Of a stretch of 64,000 nt of DNA, positions 1-8,008 are shown in pieces. Every line of letters starts with the position of its first letter. Within the stretch, counting starts at the first letter, position 1. The position numbers and the translations under genes are program-made. Source of the stretch: an unidentified eubacterium SCB49 (GTDB lineage: Bacteria; Bacteroidota; Bacteroidia; Flavobacteriales; Flavobacteriaceae); assembly GCA_000170815.1 (NCBI GenBank), contig ABCO01000010.1:1-64000 (forward strand). The letters are read 5' to 3'. The notes under the pieces are model-generated. The model was not told where the DNA came from. It made no database searches and worked only from the letters and a program-made list of their open reading frames with translations.

Positions 1-289
1 AGAATAAATGCTGAAATACCAAAACCTTTATATATAAATAAGTTTCCAATCCAACTTCTGCTTTGCTAAGCCAGTTTTTTGTAACAACTTCTCGGTTACT
101 TAAATGGGTGAGTTCACTTTGATCAGCTTGCCACGTAAAGAAATAAGATAAAAATGAAAACACTAATCCTAGCCCCAATAACATTAAAAAACTTCCTAAG
201 AGAATTTTTTGCTGTTTAGTGAGTGTCATCGTAATTGGTTTACGAGGTGTTTTCGTTTTTGTTGTGGTTTTCTTTTTTGCTTTCGCCAT
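1..289 (-). CDS. ftsK: DNA translocase FtsK, N-terminal part (runs off the window; apparent frameshift)
   Basis: FtsK is the membrane-anchored DNA pump that clears chromosomes from the division septum. Only the first ~96 codons are in the window. The ATG is at 287-289. A Lys/Thr-rich start is followed by a hydrophobic segment (LGSFLMLLGLGLVFSFLSYF) and then TWQADQSELTHLSNREV...NWLSKA, typical of flavobacterial FtsK. After NWLSKA (about 60) the reading frame stops looking like FtsK, while the next frame continues as SWIGN and then LFIYKGFGISAFI, the expected second membrane segment. One missing base near 53-62 would explain this. dgkA and tpx lie upstream on the same strand. The family call rests on recognition of the N-terminus alone. 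Confidence 0.75.
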   Translation of the reverse strand, partial: MAKAKKKTTTKTKTPRKPITMTLTKQQKILLGSFLMLLGLGLVFSFLSYFFTWQADQSELTHLSNREVVTKNWLSKAEVGLETYLYIKVLVFQHLF

Positions 290-479
290 TTAAATTAGGA
301 TTGTCAGGAAACAAAAGTACATATTTTGTAAACGTTTATTTTAGGTTTAGATTTTAAAATTTTAGTAGCTTTTATTCTATTTTTTTTACAATATCATTGC
401 AAGATTAAATTTATTAGATTTGTTACAATAAAACATTTAGCATTCATATTATCGTTATATATTTTTGTGATTAATTTGA

Positions 480-695
480 TACCTTATACAGATTATATTG
501 CAAATTGCTAAATACGCACTTTGCGAGCAAGGTTGCAACTGCACGTTAGAAACCGATTTACACTTACATTTTCATTGTACAAATTGCATTGAAACTGTTT
601 GTTTAACCGATCATAAAATACCACAAATTAAAGTACTAGAAGGATTTGTTTCCGAAAGTATAAATTTGGTAGTAAAAGGGCTTTGTAATAAGTGA
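480..695 (+). pseudogene. Fur-family regulator remnant: metal-binding/dimerisation half only
   Basis: The frame is open from a TGA at 477-479 to a stop at 695. There is no ATG; the first possible start is TTG at 498, giving 65 residues. The sequence (AKYALC, CNC, LHLHFHCTNC, VCLTDHKIPQI, NLVVKGLC) matches the C-terminal half of small Fur/Zur/PerR-type regulators, with the His/Cys metal ligands kept. The N-terminal winged-helix DNA-binding domain (normally ~70-80 residues) is missing, and I find no trace of it in any frame of 290-480. It is probably a dead remnant. A free-standing zinc-binding fragment cannot be excluded. Confidence 0.6.
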
Positions 696-729
696 AGCAG
701 ATAGCTTTTACTTATTGCGCTGTTTATAT

Positions 730-793
730 AAATAAAATACGCTCTATAATTTATCAACTTTTTTTAAGTGATAAGGGTGAGCGTATTTTATTT
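730..793. terminator. Bidirectional terminator-like inverted repeat
   Basis: A perfect 15-bp inverted repeat (arms 730-744 and 779-793, AAATAAAATACGCTC and its complement) has a 34-nt loop that contains a weaker hairpin. It lies between the Fur remnant (+) and the end of dgkA (-), so it can end transcription from both sides. Confidence 0.5.
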
Positions 794-798
794 TTACG

Positions 799-1167
799 CT
801 ATAACCATCCTAGTTTAGGTATATAAATAATACATCCCACTAAAACGGCGGCAATAGCAGCAAAAAAGACGGCGCCAGCAGCGATATCTTTTATATAGCC
901 TATTTTATCGTGAAAATCTGGATGCACAAAGTTTGCAATTTCTTCTGCAGCAGTATTTAGTCCTTCAGAAGCCATCACAAGACCAATAGCAAAAATCTGG
1001 AACATCCATTCGGTGTTTGAAATTTTAAAATAAAAACCTGCAGCAGTTATTAAAACTGCTAGAACAAATTGCACTTGTATGCTAGCTTCGTTTTTAAGGA
1101 GTAAAAAAGCTCCTTTAGCGGCATAATATCCACCTTTAATTCGCGTAGCTATAAAAGATTTTTTCAT
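799..1167 (-). CDS. dgkA: Diacylglycerol kinase / undecaprenol kinase family protein
   Basis: A small integral membrane lipid kinase of 122 residues, the usual length for the DgkA family. It phosphorylates diacylglycerol or undecaprenol, recycling lipid for envelope synthesis; which substrate is used cannot be told from sequence. The family signature EGLNTAAEE is at residues 68-76 with the conserved NEAS at 26-29, and three hydrophobic segments are visible. Its ATG overlaps the stop codon of tpx (TAATG arrangement at 1165-1169), so translation is probably coupled. The order tpx-dgkA-ftsK is one I recall from other Flavobacteriaceae. Confidence 0.9.
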   Translation of the reverse strand: MKKSFIATRIKGGYYAAKGAFLLLKNEASIQVQFVLAVLITAAGFYFKISNTEWMFQIFAIGLVMASEGLNTAAEEIANFVHPDFHDKIGYIKDIAAGAVFFAAIAAVLVGCIIYIPKLGWL

Positions 1168-1667
1168 TAAGATAAAGCGTTAATTGCAGCTTCATAATTT
1201 GGTTCGTCACCAATTTCTTTAACTTGTTCTGTGTAAAGTACACCATCATCTTCATTTAAAACAACAATTGCTCTTGCATGGAGTCCATCAAAAGGACTTC
1301 CATTAACTGTTACGCCATAATCTACACCAAAGCAGCCATCTTTAAAATCACTAAGCATTGTTACGTTTTCTAAACCTTCGGCACCACAAAAACGGGCTTG
1401 AGCAAATGGTAAGTCTCTTGATATACATAACACTACGGTATTATCTAGACTGCTGGCTTTTTCGTTAAAATTACGGGCAGATGCAGCGCAAACACCTGTG
1501 TCTACACTTGGAAAAATATTTAAAATCTTCTTCTTTCCTTTAAAGTCTTCAAGTGTTTTTGTAGTTAGATCTATTGCAGAGAGCGTAAACTCTGGTGCGA
1601 TAGTATGTACTTGAGGTAATTCTCCTATAGTTTCGATTGGGTTTCCGCCTAAAGTTATTTGTGCCAT
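1167..1667 (-). CDS. tpx: Thiol peroxidase (atypical 2-Cys peroxiredoxin)
   Basis: Reduces hydrogen and organic peroxides using thioredoxin as electron donor. The 166 residues are the normal Tpx length. The peroxidatic Cys60 lies in FPSVDTGVC and the resolving Cys94 in ARFCGAEGL, matching the Cys61/Cys95 pair of the E. coli enzyme. The residue two before Cys60 is Gly where Pro is usual (DTPVC), a small variation. It is the first gene of a coupled pair with dgkA and probably cytoplasmic, as no signal peptide is seen. Confidence 0.93.
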   Translation of the reverse strand: MAQITLGGNPIETIGELPQVHTIAPEFTLSAIDLTTKTLEDFKGKKKILNIFPSVDTGVCAASARNFNEKASSLDNTVVLCISRDLPFAQARFCGAEGLENVTMLSDFKDGCFGVDYGVTVNGSPFDGLHARAIVVLNEDDGVLYTEQVKEIGDEPNYEAAINALS

Positions 1668-1751
1668 AAGGTGTTATTGCTAAAATTTTAAAGTTTATTT
1701 CAATTTATAAAAATAAGAATAAGAAGGCAATTATATAGGGGTTTATAAAAG

Positions 1752-1787
1752 AAAAGCACGCTTACTAAAATTAGTAAGCGTGCTTTT
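1752..1787 (-). terminator. Intrinsic terminator after the peroxiredoxin gene
   Basis: Perfect 16-bp inverted repeat, arms 1752-1767 and 1772-1787, loop 4 nt, with A/T runs on both sides. It lies 22 bp past the stop codon of the minus-strand peroxiredoxin gene and before tpx, separating the two transcripts. Confidence 0.85.
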
Positions 1788-1809
1788 ATCAAAATATAAA
1801 AAAAAATAT

Positions 1810-2454
1810 TTAGTTGAGTTGTGTTGTTAAATATTCTGCAACACCTGTTCTGTCTGCGTTCATAGCTGTTTCTCCTTCTTTCCAGTTAGCAGGGCAAACT
1901 TCACCGTTAGTTTGTACGTGAGTGTATGCGTCAATTAATCTTAAAAATTCAGATACATTACGACCTAAAGGCATATGGTTTACACTTTCGTGAAAAACGG
2001 TACCTTCTTCATCGATAAGGTATGTAGCTCTATAAGTAACATTGTCACCGTCTACTAAAACAGAACCAGACTCTTCGTCAAAACGTTCGTTAGTAATATC
2101 AAGAATTCCTAATTGGTTAGAAAGGTTGCGGTTGCTATCTGCAATAAGTGGATAAGTTACACCTTCTATACCACCATTGTTTTTTGGAGTATTTAACCAG
2201 GCAAAATGAACTTCTGGAGTATCACAAGAAGCACCTATTACTAGTGTGTTTCTTTTTTCAAATTCATCCATAGCTTGTTGAAAAGCGTGTAATTCTGTAG
2301 GGCACACAAAAGTAAAGTCTTTTGGATACCAGAATAAAATTACTTTTTTATTCTCTTGTTGTGCTTTTTCTAAGATGTTAATTTTTACGTTTGCGCCTGT
2401 TTTGTCAATCGCGTCTACGTTTAGATTTGGAAACTTTCTACCTACAAATGTCAT
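1810..2454 (-). CDS. Typical 2-Cys peroxiredoxin (AhpC/Prx1 type)
   Basis: Peroxide-scavenging enzyme of 214 residues. The peroxidatic Cys51 sits in the active-site motif DFTFVCPTE and the resolving Cys187 in GEVCPANW, the signature of typical 2-Cys peroxiredoxins that form head-to-tail dimers. The long tail after GEVCPANW resembles the eukaryote-like, overoxidation-sensitive group. It has its own terminator at 1752-1787, so it is a separate transcription unit beside the other peroxidase gene, tpx. No AhpF-like reductase lies nearby; the electron donor is probably thioredoxin. Confidence 0.93.
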   Translation of the reverse strand: MTFVGRKFPNLNVDAIDKTGANVKINILEKAQQENKKVILFWYPKDFTFVCPTELHAFQQAMDEFEKRNTLVIGASCDTPEVHFAWLNTPKNNGGIEGVTYPLIADSNRNLSNQLGILDITNERFDEESGSVLVDGDNVTYRATYLIDEEGTVFHESVNHMPLGRNVSEFLRLIDAYTHVQTNGEVCPANWKEGETAMNADRTGVAEYLTTQLN

Positions 2455-2604
2455 ACTCTTTACTTTTTGTGATTACTGTTAGTTTTTCTGAAAAGATCAA
2501 GGTAAATACCTTTCGTTTTCAGCGTGTAAAAGTAAGGTGTATTATAGATTTTTTAAATTGTTTTGTCTTAAAATTTTCTGAAATTTTAAGTGTTTTAATA
2601 GCTT

Positions 2605-4098
2605 CTACTTTTTTGTTTCTTGAAGCATTTTTATTTTAATTCTAAAAGCGGCAAATAATAATGTAACAAAAGGGCTCAGCCAGTTAAAAATGGCGAAATA
2701 CATATAATCTAATACGGGAACTCCTAAAACACCACTATGGTAGGCTCCACAAGTATTCCAAGGAACTAATACCGAAGTTACAGTTCCGCTATCTTCTAGG
2801 GTTCTTGATAGATTTTCTGGTGCTAACCCTTTTTCTTGAAACGCTTTAGCATACATTTTTCCAGGAACAACTATGGCTAGATATTGATCACTAGCAGTAA
2901 GGTTAAGAGCTAAACAGCTCGCAACCGTACTAGCAAACAGTCCAAAGGTTGTATGAAACATTTTAAGTAGTGCTTTACTTATTCTAGCAAGGGCTCCAAT
3001 GGCATCCATAATACCACCAAAAACCATGGCGCAAATAATTAGCCAAATTGTACCAAGCATACCGCTCATACCTCCTGCAGAAAATAAATCGTTAAGTGCT
3101 TCATTGTCAGTTTCTATAGCAGTGTCTACGGTCATTGCATTCATTATGCCTTTGTAGCCCGATATAAAATCTAAGTTTTCAGACCCGCCAATAGTAGCAA
3201 CGATATTTGGTTGAAATATAAGAGCCGCTAATCCACCTAATAGAGTTCCTGCTAACAATGCGATTAATGGAGGTGTTTTTTTTACAATCATTATAATCAC
3301 AAGTATGGGAACAATAAAAAGCCAAGGACTAATATTAAATGAAGTATCTATAGACTGTAAAATCGTATCTGTATCTGCAATACCAGATGGTTCTAAACCT
3401 AAACCTATAATAATAAAAACAATAATGGTCACTACAATGGTTGGGACGGTAGTGTATAACATATATCTAATATGCGTAAATAAATCTGTTCCTGCCATGG
3501 CAGGGGCTAAGTTTGTTGTGTCGCTTAAAGGGGATAGTTTGTCGCCAAAATATGCACCTGATAAGATAGCTCCTGCCGTCATGCCTAATGAAATGCCGAG
3601 GGCTTCAGAAATACCAATTAATGCAATACCTACTGTGGCTGAGGTGGTCCAACTACTTCCAGTTGCTACAGAAATAATCGCACAAATAATAACACAAGAA
3701 GCTAAAAATATGGTGGGGTTTAATATTTGTAAGCCATAATAAATCATGGTAGGAATAATCCCGCTTATAAGCCAGGTGCCGGCCAGAGAACCAACCATTA
3801 ATAAAATAAGTAAAGCACCAGCTGTAGACTTTATATTTTCTGCTACTTCCTCTAACATTCTTTTGTAGCTAACTTTATTAAAAACACCTACCATCGCAGC
3901 AATTGCACCGCCTAACAATAAAATAAATTGATTACTACCACTAAGTGCGTCATCACCAAAAGCAAAGAATACATTAAAGAAAAGCATAATTACTAATGCA
4001 ATTACAGGGATAAGTGCTTCCCAAATTGATAGTTCTTTGTTGTTAATAATTTTTTGATCTTCTATTTTAATTTCTTCAATATTATTTTGGTCCTGCAT
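2605..4098 (-). CDS. nhaC: Na+/H+ antiporter, NhaC family
   Basis: Inner-membrane antiporter, 497 residues from the ATG at 4098; an upstream TTG at 4149 is in frame but less likely. About 11-12 hydrophobic segments are visible. The motif TGSSWTTSATVGIALIGI and the stretch GDKLSPLSDTTNLAP are characteristic of the NhaC branch of the ion transporter superfamily, as is VPWNTCGAYHS near the C-terminus. It probably exports sodium in exchange for protons, which fits a marine bacterium. A malate/lactate role (MleN-like members) is possible. It stands alone, separated from its neighbours by 150-270 bp. Confidence 0.85.
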   Translation of the reverse strand: MQDQNNIEEIKIEDQKIINNKELSIWEALIPVIALVIMLFFNVFFAFGDDALSGSNQFILLLGGAIAAMVGVFNKVSYKRMLEEVAENIKSTAGALLILLMVGSLAGTWLISGIIPTMIYYGLQILNPTIFLASCVIICAIISVATGSSWTTSATVGIALIGISEALGISLGMTAGAILSGAYFGDKLSPLSDTTNLAPAMAGTDLFTHIRYMLYTTVPTIVVTIIVFIIIGLGLEPSGIADTDTILQSIDTSFNISPWLFIVPILVIIMIVKKTPPLIALLAGTLLGGLAALIFQPNIVATIGGSENLDFISGYKGIMNAMTVDTAIETDNEALNDLFSAGGMSGMLGTIWLIICAMVFGGIMDAIGALARISKALLKMFHTTFGLFASTVASCLALNLTASDQYLAIVVPGKMYAKAFQEKGLAPENLSRTLEDSGTVTSVLVPWNTCGAYHSGVLGVPVLDYMYFAIFNWLSPFVTLLFAAFRIKIKMLQETKK

Positions 4099-4320
4099 GT
4101 TGGCTATTTTATGATATGTAATGTTACGATTTTGATTGTTGCTTTGCAAGTCATTTATTAAAAAGACTAAATTAGTGTTAATTAAATGTGTAGTAATAGT
4201 TTCTTTTTAAATCAATAAATGTAACCTTATTGTTAATGAAATTAAAAAAAAGTGTTTTTAGTCGTGGTAATATGTAACGTACCGAAATCGTAGTTTTTTA
4301 TCTCTGTTGTCGTAGGTGTT

Positions 4321-4343
4321 TACTCGTATCACGAGTACTTTTG
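4321..4343 (+). promoter_or_regulatory. Palindrome overlapping a flavobacterial -7 box, upstream of the adhesin-like gene
   Basis: TACTCGT-ATC-ACGAGTA (4321-4337) is a perfect 7-3-7 inverted repeat. Its last two bases are the first two of TACTTTTG (4336-4343), which fits the Bacteroidota -7 consensus TAnnTTTG. The start codon follows 25 bp later. A protein bound to the palindrome would cover the promoter. Confidence 0.5.
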
Positions 4344-4368
4344 CGCAAAAATTGTATTGTTATCAGTC

Positions 4369-5979
4369 ATGAAAAAGTTTATATTTAGTTATTGTTTAGC
4401 CTTAATATCAGTAATAAGTCATGCCCAAGTGGGGATAGGTACAACGACTCCGCGTGCCGCTCTTGAAATTTCAAGTAATGGTCAAGGTGGTGTTCTTATA
4501 CCAAGTTATTCATTAAATGGAAGTGATGACGTTACTACGGTTGTAAATCCGCAAACGGGTAACTTGATAACAGGAACACTAATTTATAATACAAATACTG
4601 TAGTAGGTTGGAATGCCATAGCTGAGGGCTTTGTGTATTGGGATAATGATTCTTATGGTTGGGTAAATGTTTCTGCTACAAGTGGTGTTGGTGATTCGGG
4701 TGATTCATGGAAACTAAACGGTAATTCAGTGACAAATTCAGATTTTTTAGGATCGACTAATTATCAATCTGTTTTTTTTAGAGCAAATAATACTCAGATA
4801 GGGAGATTTCATCCAGGTGGAGGTGTTAGTTTTGGTTTTGGAAGTACAGCAACAACAAATAATTCTATAGCGCTTGGTAATGGAGCCACTGCAAATCAAA
4901 GTGCTGTTGCAATAGGTCAAGGTGCAACCACAAATAATAACGAGTCTGTTGCAATAGGTTATCAAGCAGAAAGTAATTATCAAGCTTTTGCCGGAGGTTA
5001 TCAATCTAAAAATACAGGTAATGAGTCTGTAGCTTTAGGGTATAAAGCAAGTTCGAGTTTTCAATCTTTGGCATTAGGGCACAATGCAAAAACAACAGGG
5101 AATGGCTCTATTGCTCTTGGTCAATCTGCAAATGGTGTAGGATATCTAGCCACAGCTATTGGTAATGGTGCAAGAGCAAACAATAACAATGATATTGCTT
5201 TAGGGAATAATAGTCAGGCATCTGGTCAACAAAGTTCAGCATTAGGAACACAAGCAGTCTCTAGTGGTCAAAATAGTACAGCTGTTGGGTATTTAAGTAT
5301 TGCTGCTTCTGCTAATAGTTTGGCATTTGGAGCATCTGCAGAGGCAAATAATACTCGTGCCACAGCTGTTGGATATAATGCAACTGTTACAGGACTTGAC
5401 GCCACAGCATTAGGTAGTAATGCTGTAGCAAATGGACAATATGGAGTAGCAATTGGGCCGTCAAGTAGTGCATCTACAAGAAGTTTAGCTATTGGATATG
5501 CAACTAAAGCAACAGCAGATGATGCTACAGCGGTTGGTCGTGCAAGTGAATCTACTGGGGCTAATTCTGCAGCTTTTGGTCATTTATCAAAATCTACAGC
5601 GTCTAAGTCTACTGCGATCGGTCATATTTCTGAAGCTACAGCAACAAATGCGAGTTCTTTTGGATATAATTCAAAAGCAAAAGGGAGTAATTCTTTGGCT
5701 ATTGGTTCGAATTCGTCTGCTAATGGTACAAATAGTACCGCTATTGGTAATGGGGCAGTAGCTGCAGCAAATACAATCCAATTAGGTAACAATGCTGTTA
5801 CAGATGTAATGACTAATGCAAATATAACAGCTAACTCTTTTACGTTGTCTAATTTAAATACAGCACCAGCAAGTGCTACAGCCGCTGGAACAAAAGGAGA
5901 AATACGTGTAACTGCAACACATATTTATGTGTGTACAGCAACTAATACATGGGTGCGTACTGCATTAGCTACTTGGTAG
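4369..5979 (+). CDS. Secreted YadA-head-like repeat protein
   Basis: A 536-residue protein with a signal peptide ending SHAQ, followed by the flavobacterial N-terminal signature VGIGTTTP and a short domain ending GYGWVNVS-like. Residues ~165-470 hold about 22 repeats of ~14 residues of the form SxAIGxxAxAxGxxS, the left-handed beta-roll of YadA/trimeric autotransporter heads. They end in TIQLGNNAVTDV, a capping repeat. The C-terminus (GEIRVTATHIYVCTATNTWVRTAL) is typical of flavobacterial surface proteins. There is no YadA membrane anchor, coiled-coil stalk or T9SS sorting domain. The ATG at 4369 is chosen because the upstream TTG at 4357 would sit at the promoter. Probable function: surface adhesion (inferred). 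Confidence 0.75.
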   Translation: MKKFIFSYCLALISVISHAQVGIGTTTPRAALEISSNGQGGVLIPSYSLNGSDDVTTVVNPQTGNLITGTLIYNTNTVVGWNAIAEGFVYWDNDSYGWVNVSATSGVGDSGDSWKLNGNSVTNSDFLGSTNYQSVFFRANNTQIGRFHPGGGVSFGFGSTATTNNSIALGNGATANQSAVAIGQGATTNNNESVAIGYQAESNYQAFAGGYQSKNTGNESVALGYKASSSFQSLALGHNAKTTGNGSIALGQSANGVGYLATAIGNGARANNNNDIALGNNSQASGQQSSALGTQAVSSGQNSTAVGYLSIAASANSLAFGASAEANNTRATAVGYNATVTGLDATALGSNAVANGQYGVAIGPSSSASTRSLAIGYATKATADDATAVGRASESTGANSAAFGHLSKSTASKSTAIGHISEATATNASSFGYNSKAKGSNSLAIGSNSSANGTNSTAIGNGAVAAANTIQLGNNAVTDVMTNANITANSFTLSNLNTAPASATAAGTKGEIRVTATHIYVCTATNTWVRTALATW

Positions 5980-6013
5980 TAAAATCTAATAAAGTTATAT
6001 AGTTTTATAAAAC

Positions 6014-6048
6014 AAAAAAGGGCTACTATTTTTTAGTAGCCCTTTTTT
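6014..6048. terminator. Bidirectional intrinsic terminator
   Basis: Perfect 15-bp inverted repeat (arms 6014-6028 and 6034-6048, AAAAAAGGGCTACTA and complement), loop 5 nt, flanked by A and T runs. It lies between the convergent adhesin-like gene (+) and the PLP-enzyme gene (-) and can serve both. Confidence 0.88.
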
Positions 6049-6063
6049 GTTATTTCAATTTGT

Positions 6064-7275
6064 TTACAACACTCCAACTTGTACCATACATTCACGCATC
6101 ATTGTGTATGTACGTTCTATATCTGCGTCAAGCCCAATAGAAAAACGAATTAACCCATCGCTTAACCCCATTTCCCTTTGTTCATCTTCTGGTATTTCAG
6201 AAGAAGTAGAAGAGCCTGGCGCGCTAAATAATGTTTTATAGAACCCAAGACTAACTGCCAAGTATCCAAGGTTTTTTTCTTGCATTAACTCCATTAAAGC
6301 ATTTGCTTTGTCAAGGCTTCCCGCATCAATGGTTAGCATACCGCCAAAACCATATTGAGCGTTCATTTGTCGTTTCATTAACTCGTGACCTGGATGCGAT
6401 TTTAAGCCTGGGTAAACAGTGCGTAAACCATCTGCTTCAAATTTTTCTGCTAGATACATTCCGTTTTTGCTATGTTGTTGCATTCTAATATGAAGTGTAC
6501 GTAAGTTTTTAAGAATACTAGCAGCTCTTAAACTATCCATAGAGGCTCCTAGAAGCATACAAGCACCATCATTTACATTACGTAAGGTGTCTATTAATTC
6601 TTGAGAGCCGCATACTACACCGCCCATAGTGTCACTAGCGCCGTTAATAAATTTTGTTAAACTATGCATTATTACATCTGCACCAAGCTTTGCTGGCGAT
6701 ATTGATAATGGAGAAAACGTATTGTCTACTAATAAAGGAAGGTTGTGTTTTTTGGCAATTTTAGACAGCCCTTCTATATCTGCAATTTCTAGTAATGGAT
6801 TACTCACGCATTCACAAAAAATGGCTTTTGTGTTTGGGGTAATGGCAGCTTCTACAACATCAAGTTTCGTGATATCTACAAAAGAGGTGCTTATATTAAG
6901 TCTAGGAGCAAAGTTTTTTAAGAATGCATATGTGCCGCCATATATGGTACGGCTAGACACAAGATGATCTCCAGCTTGACAAAACTGTAAAATAGTAGGC
7001 GTAATTGCGCCCATACCACTAGCGGCAACATTTGCGGTTTCTGTACCTTCCATTGCGGCAAGTGCTTCACCTAAATATAAGTTAGAAGGCGTAGAGTGAC
7101 GGGAATACAGATAACAACCATCTGCGTTTCCTTCAAAAGTATCAAACATCGTTTTTGCTGATAAAAAGGTATAAGTTGATGAATCTGAAATAGAAGGATT
7201 CACGCCTCCAAATTCTCCAAAATATTGAAGATCTTGAATATTGTTTGCGGGTTTAAAATTTTTATTATCTGACAT
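6064..7275 (-). CDS. Cys/Met-metabolism PLP enzyme, probably methionine gamma-lyase
   Basis: PLP-dependent lyase of about 403 residues from the ATG at 7275 (an in-frame ATG at 7302 would add nine). The Schiff-base lysine is in HSLTKFI at about residue 208, with the PLP-binding aspartate in LVDNTF (~184) and the phosphate-binding YSRHSTPS segment near 58-65. The family includes cystathionine gamma-synthase, gamma-lyase and methionine gamma-lyase, which residues alone do not fully separate. A divergent Lrp/AsnC gene starts 157 bp away, the same arrangement as the Pseudomonas mdeA/mdeR pair. That favours a catabolic methionine gamma-lyase giving methanethiol, ammonia and 2-oxobutyrate. Confidence is high for the family, moderate for the activity. 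Confidence 0.8.
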   Translation of the reverse strand: MSDNKNFKPANNIQDLQYFGEFGGVNPSISDSSTYTFLSAKTMFDTFEGNADGCYLYSRHSTPSNLYLGEALAAMEGTETANVAASGMGAITPTILQFCQAGDHLVSSRTIYGGTYAFLKNFAPRLNISTSFVDITKLDVVEAAITPNTKAIFCECVSNPLLEIADIEGLSKIAKKHNLPLLVDNTFSPLSISPAKLGADVIMHSLTKFINGASDTMGGVVCGSQELIDTLRNVNDGACMLLGASMDSLRAASILKNLRTLHIRMQQHSKNGMYLAEKFEADGLRTVYPGLKSHPGHELMKRQMNAQYGFGGMLTIDAGSLDKANALMELMQEKNLGYLAVSLGFYKTLFSAPGSSTSSEIPEDEQREMGLSDGLIRFSIGLDADIERTYTMMRECMVQVGVL

Positions 7276-7348
7276 GGGCTCGTTTTTAATTTCGGTAAAC
7301 ATATAATTAATTAGAATTTATATCAATCACTTTTGTTTTATTTAGTTA

Positions 7349-7362
7349 AAATTTCTAAATTT
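7349..7362. promoter_or_regulatory. AT-rich symmetric site in the PLP enzyme/lrp divergent region
   Basis: AAATTTCTAAATTT has two AAATTT half-sites two bases apart, in the 156-bp gap between the divergent PLP enzyme and Lrp-type genes. Lrp/AsnC proteins favour such AT-rich symmetric sites, but AT-rich DNA produces these by chance. Confidence 0.25.
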
Positions 7363-7431
7363 ATATTTAATTGTAGATTAAATGTTATTTTTGAAATGAG
7401 ATTTAATAAGTTTTTCAGAAAAATATTCAAT

Positions 7432-7890
7432 ATGAAATTAGACGCATTAGATAAGCAGCTCTTGACATTGCTTCAAAAAGACAGTAAACAAACTAATAAG
7501 CAGTTGTCTCAACAACTCAATTTGTCAGTCACGGCTGTTTTTGAGCGTATAAAAAAACTAGAGCGTAATGGAGTGATTAAACAGTATGTAGCTTTGCTCG
7601 ATAAAAAAATGGTAGATCTTGGTTTTACTGTTTTTTGCCATATAAAACTTAGAAAACATGAACAGGAGGCTATCACTCGTTTTGAAGCAGAAATAAAACA
7701 ACTTGTTGAGGTCTTAGAATGTTATCATGTGAGTGGTGATTATGATTATCTAATAAAAGTAGCAGTGACAGATATGGAGCATTTTAGAGAATTTATGGTT
7801 ACTAAATTAACCTCTCTTGAAGAAATAGGAAGTACACAAAGCTCTTTTACTATTCAAGAAGTGAAAAACAATACTGCGGTTAGTTTGTAA
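7432..7890 (+). CDS. Lrp/AsnC family transcriptional regulator
   Basis: A 152-residue regulator from the ATG at 7432; upstream in-frame starts at 7333 and 7396 would add an unrelated hydrophobic leader. The N-terminal AsnC-type helix-turn-helix (LDALDKQLLTLLQKDSKQ...LSVTAVFERIKKLERNGVI) is at residues ~2-50. The C-terminal RAM/AsnC ligand-binding domain contains YHVSGDYDYLIKV at ~95-110. Such proteins sense amino acids and form octamers. Its divergent neighbour is a methionine gamma-lyase-type enzyme, so it probably controls that gene in response to methionine or a related amino acid (inferred). Confidence 0.9.
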   Translation: MKLDALDKQLLTLLQKDSKQTNKQLSQQLNLSVTAVFERIKKLERNGVIKQYVALLDKKMVDLGFTVFCHIKLRKHEQEAITRFEAEIKQLVEVLECYHVSGDYDYLIKVAVTDMEHFREFMVTKLTSLEEIGSTQSSFTIQEVKNNTAVSL

Positions 7891-7930
7891 ACTTTTAAAC
7901 GCTAAATTTTTAAACTTACCTCAGCTATTG

Positions 7931-7938
7931 TACCTTTG
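7931..7938 (+). promoter_or_regulatory. -7 promoter element of lpdA
   Basis: TACCTTTG matches TAnnTTTG and lies 70 bp before the lpdA start. It is framed by AGCTAT (7924-7929) and ATAGCT (7941-7946), an inverted repeat around the box that might be an operator. No clear -33 TTG is seen. Confidence 0.5.
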
Positions 7939-8008
7939 CGATAGCTATGTTTTATTTTTGAATAAGGGGTAGCAAATAATTAAAATTTCACCATTAAAAA
8001 TAAAGATT

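Noticed and set aside
3305..3739. 144-codon plus-strand frame inside the NhaC gene
   Set aside because: Exact antisense of conserved transmembrane sequence, with no start context or homology pattern.
4820..5790. DNA-level repeat array or CRISPR in the 4.8-5.8 kb region
   Set aside because: The periodicity is ~42 bp and strictly in frame with the beta-roll repeats of the adhesin-like protein; it is coding.
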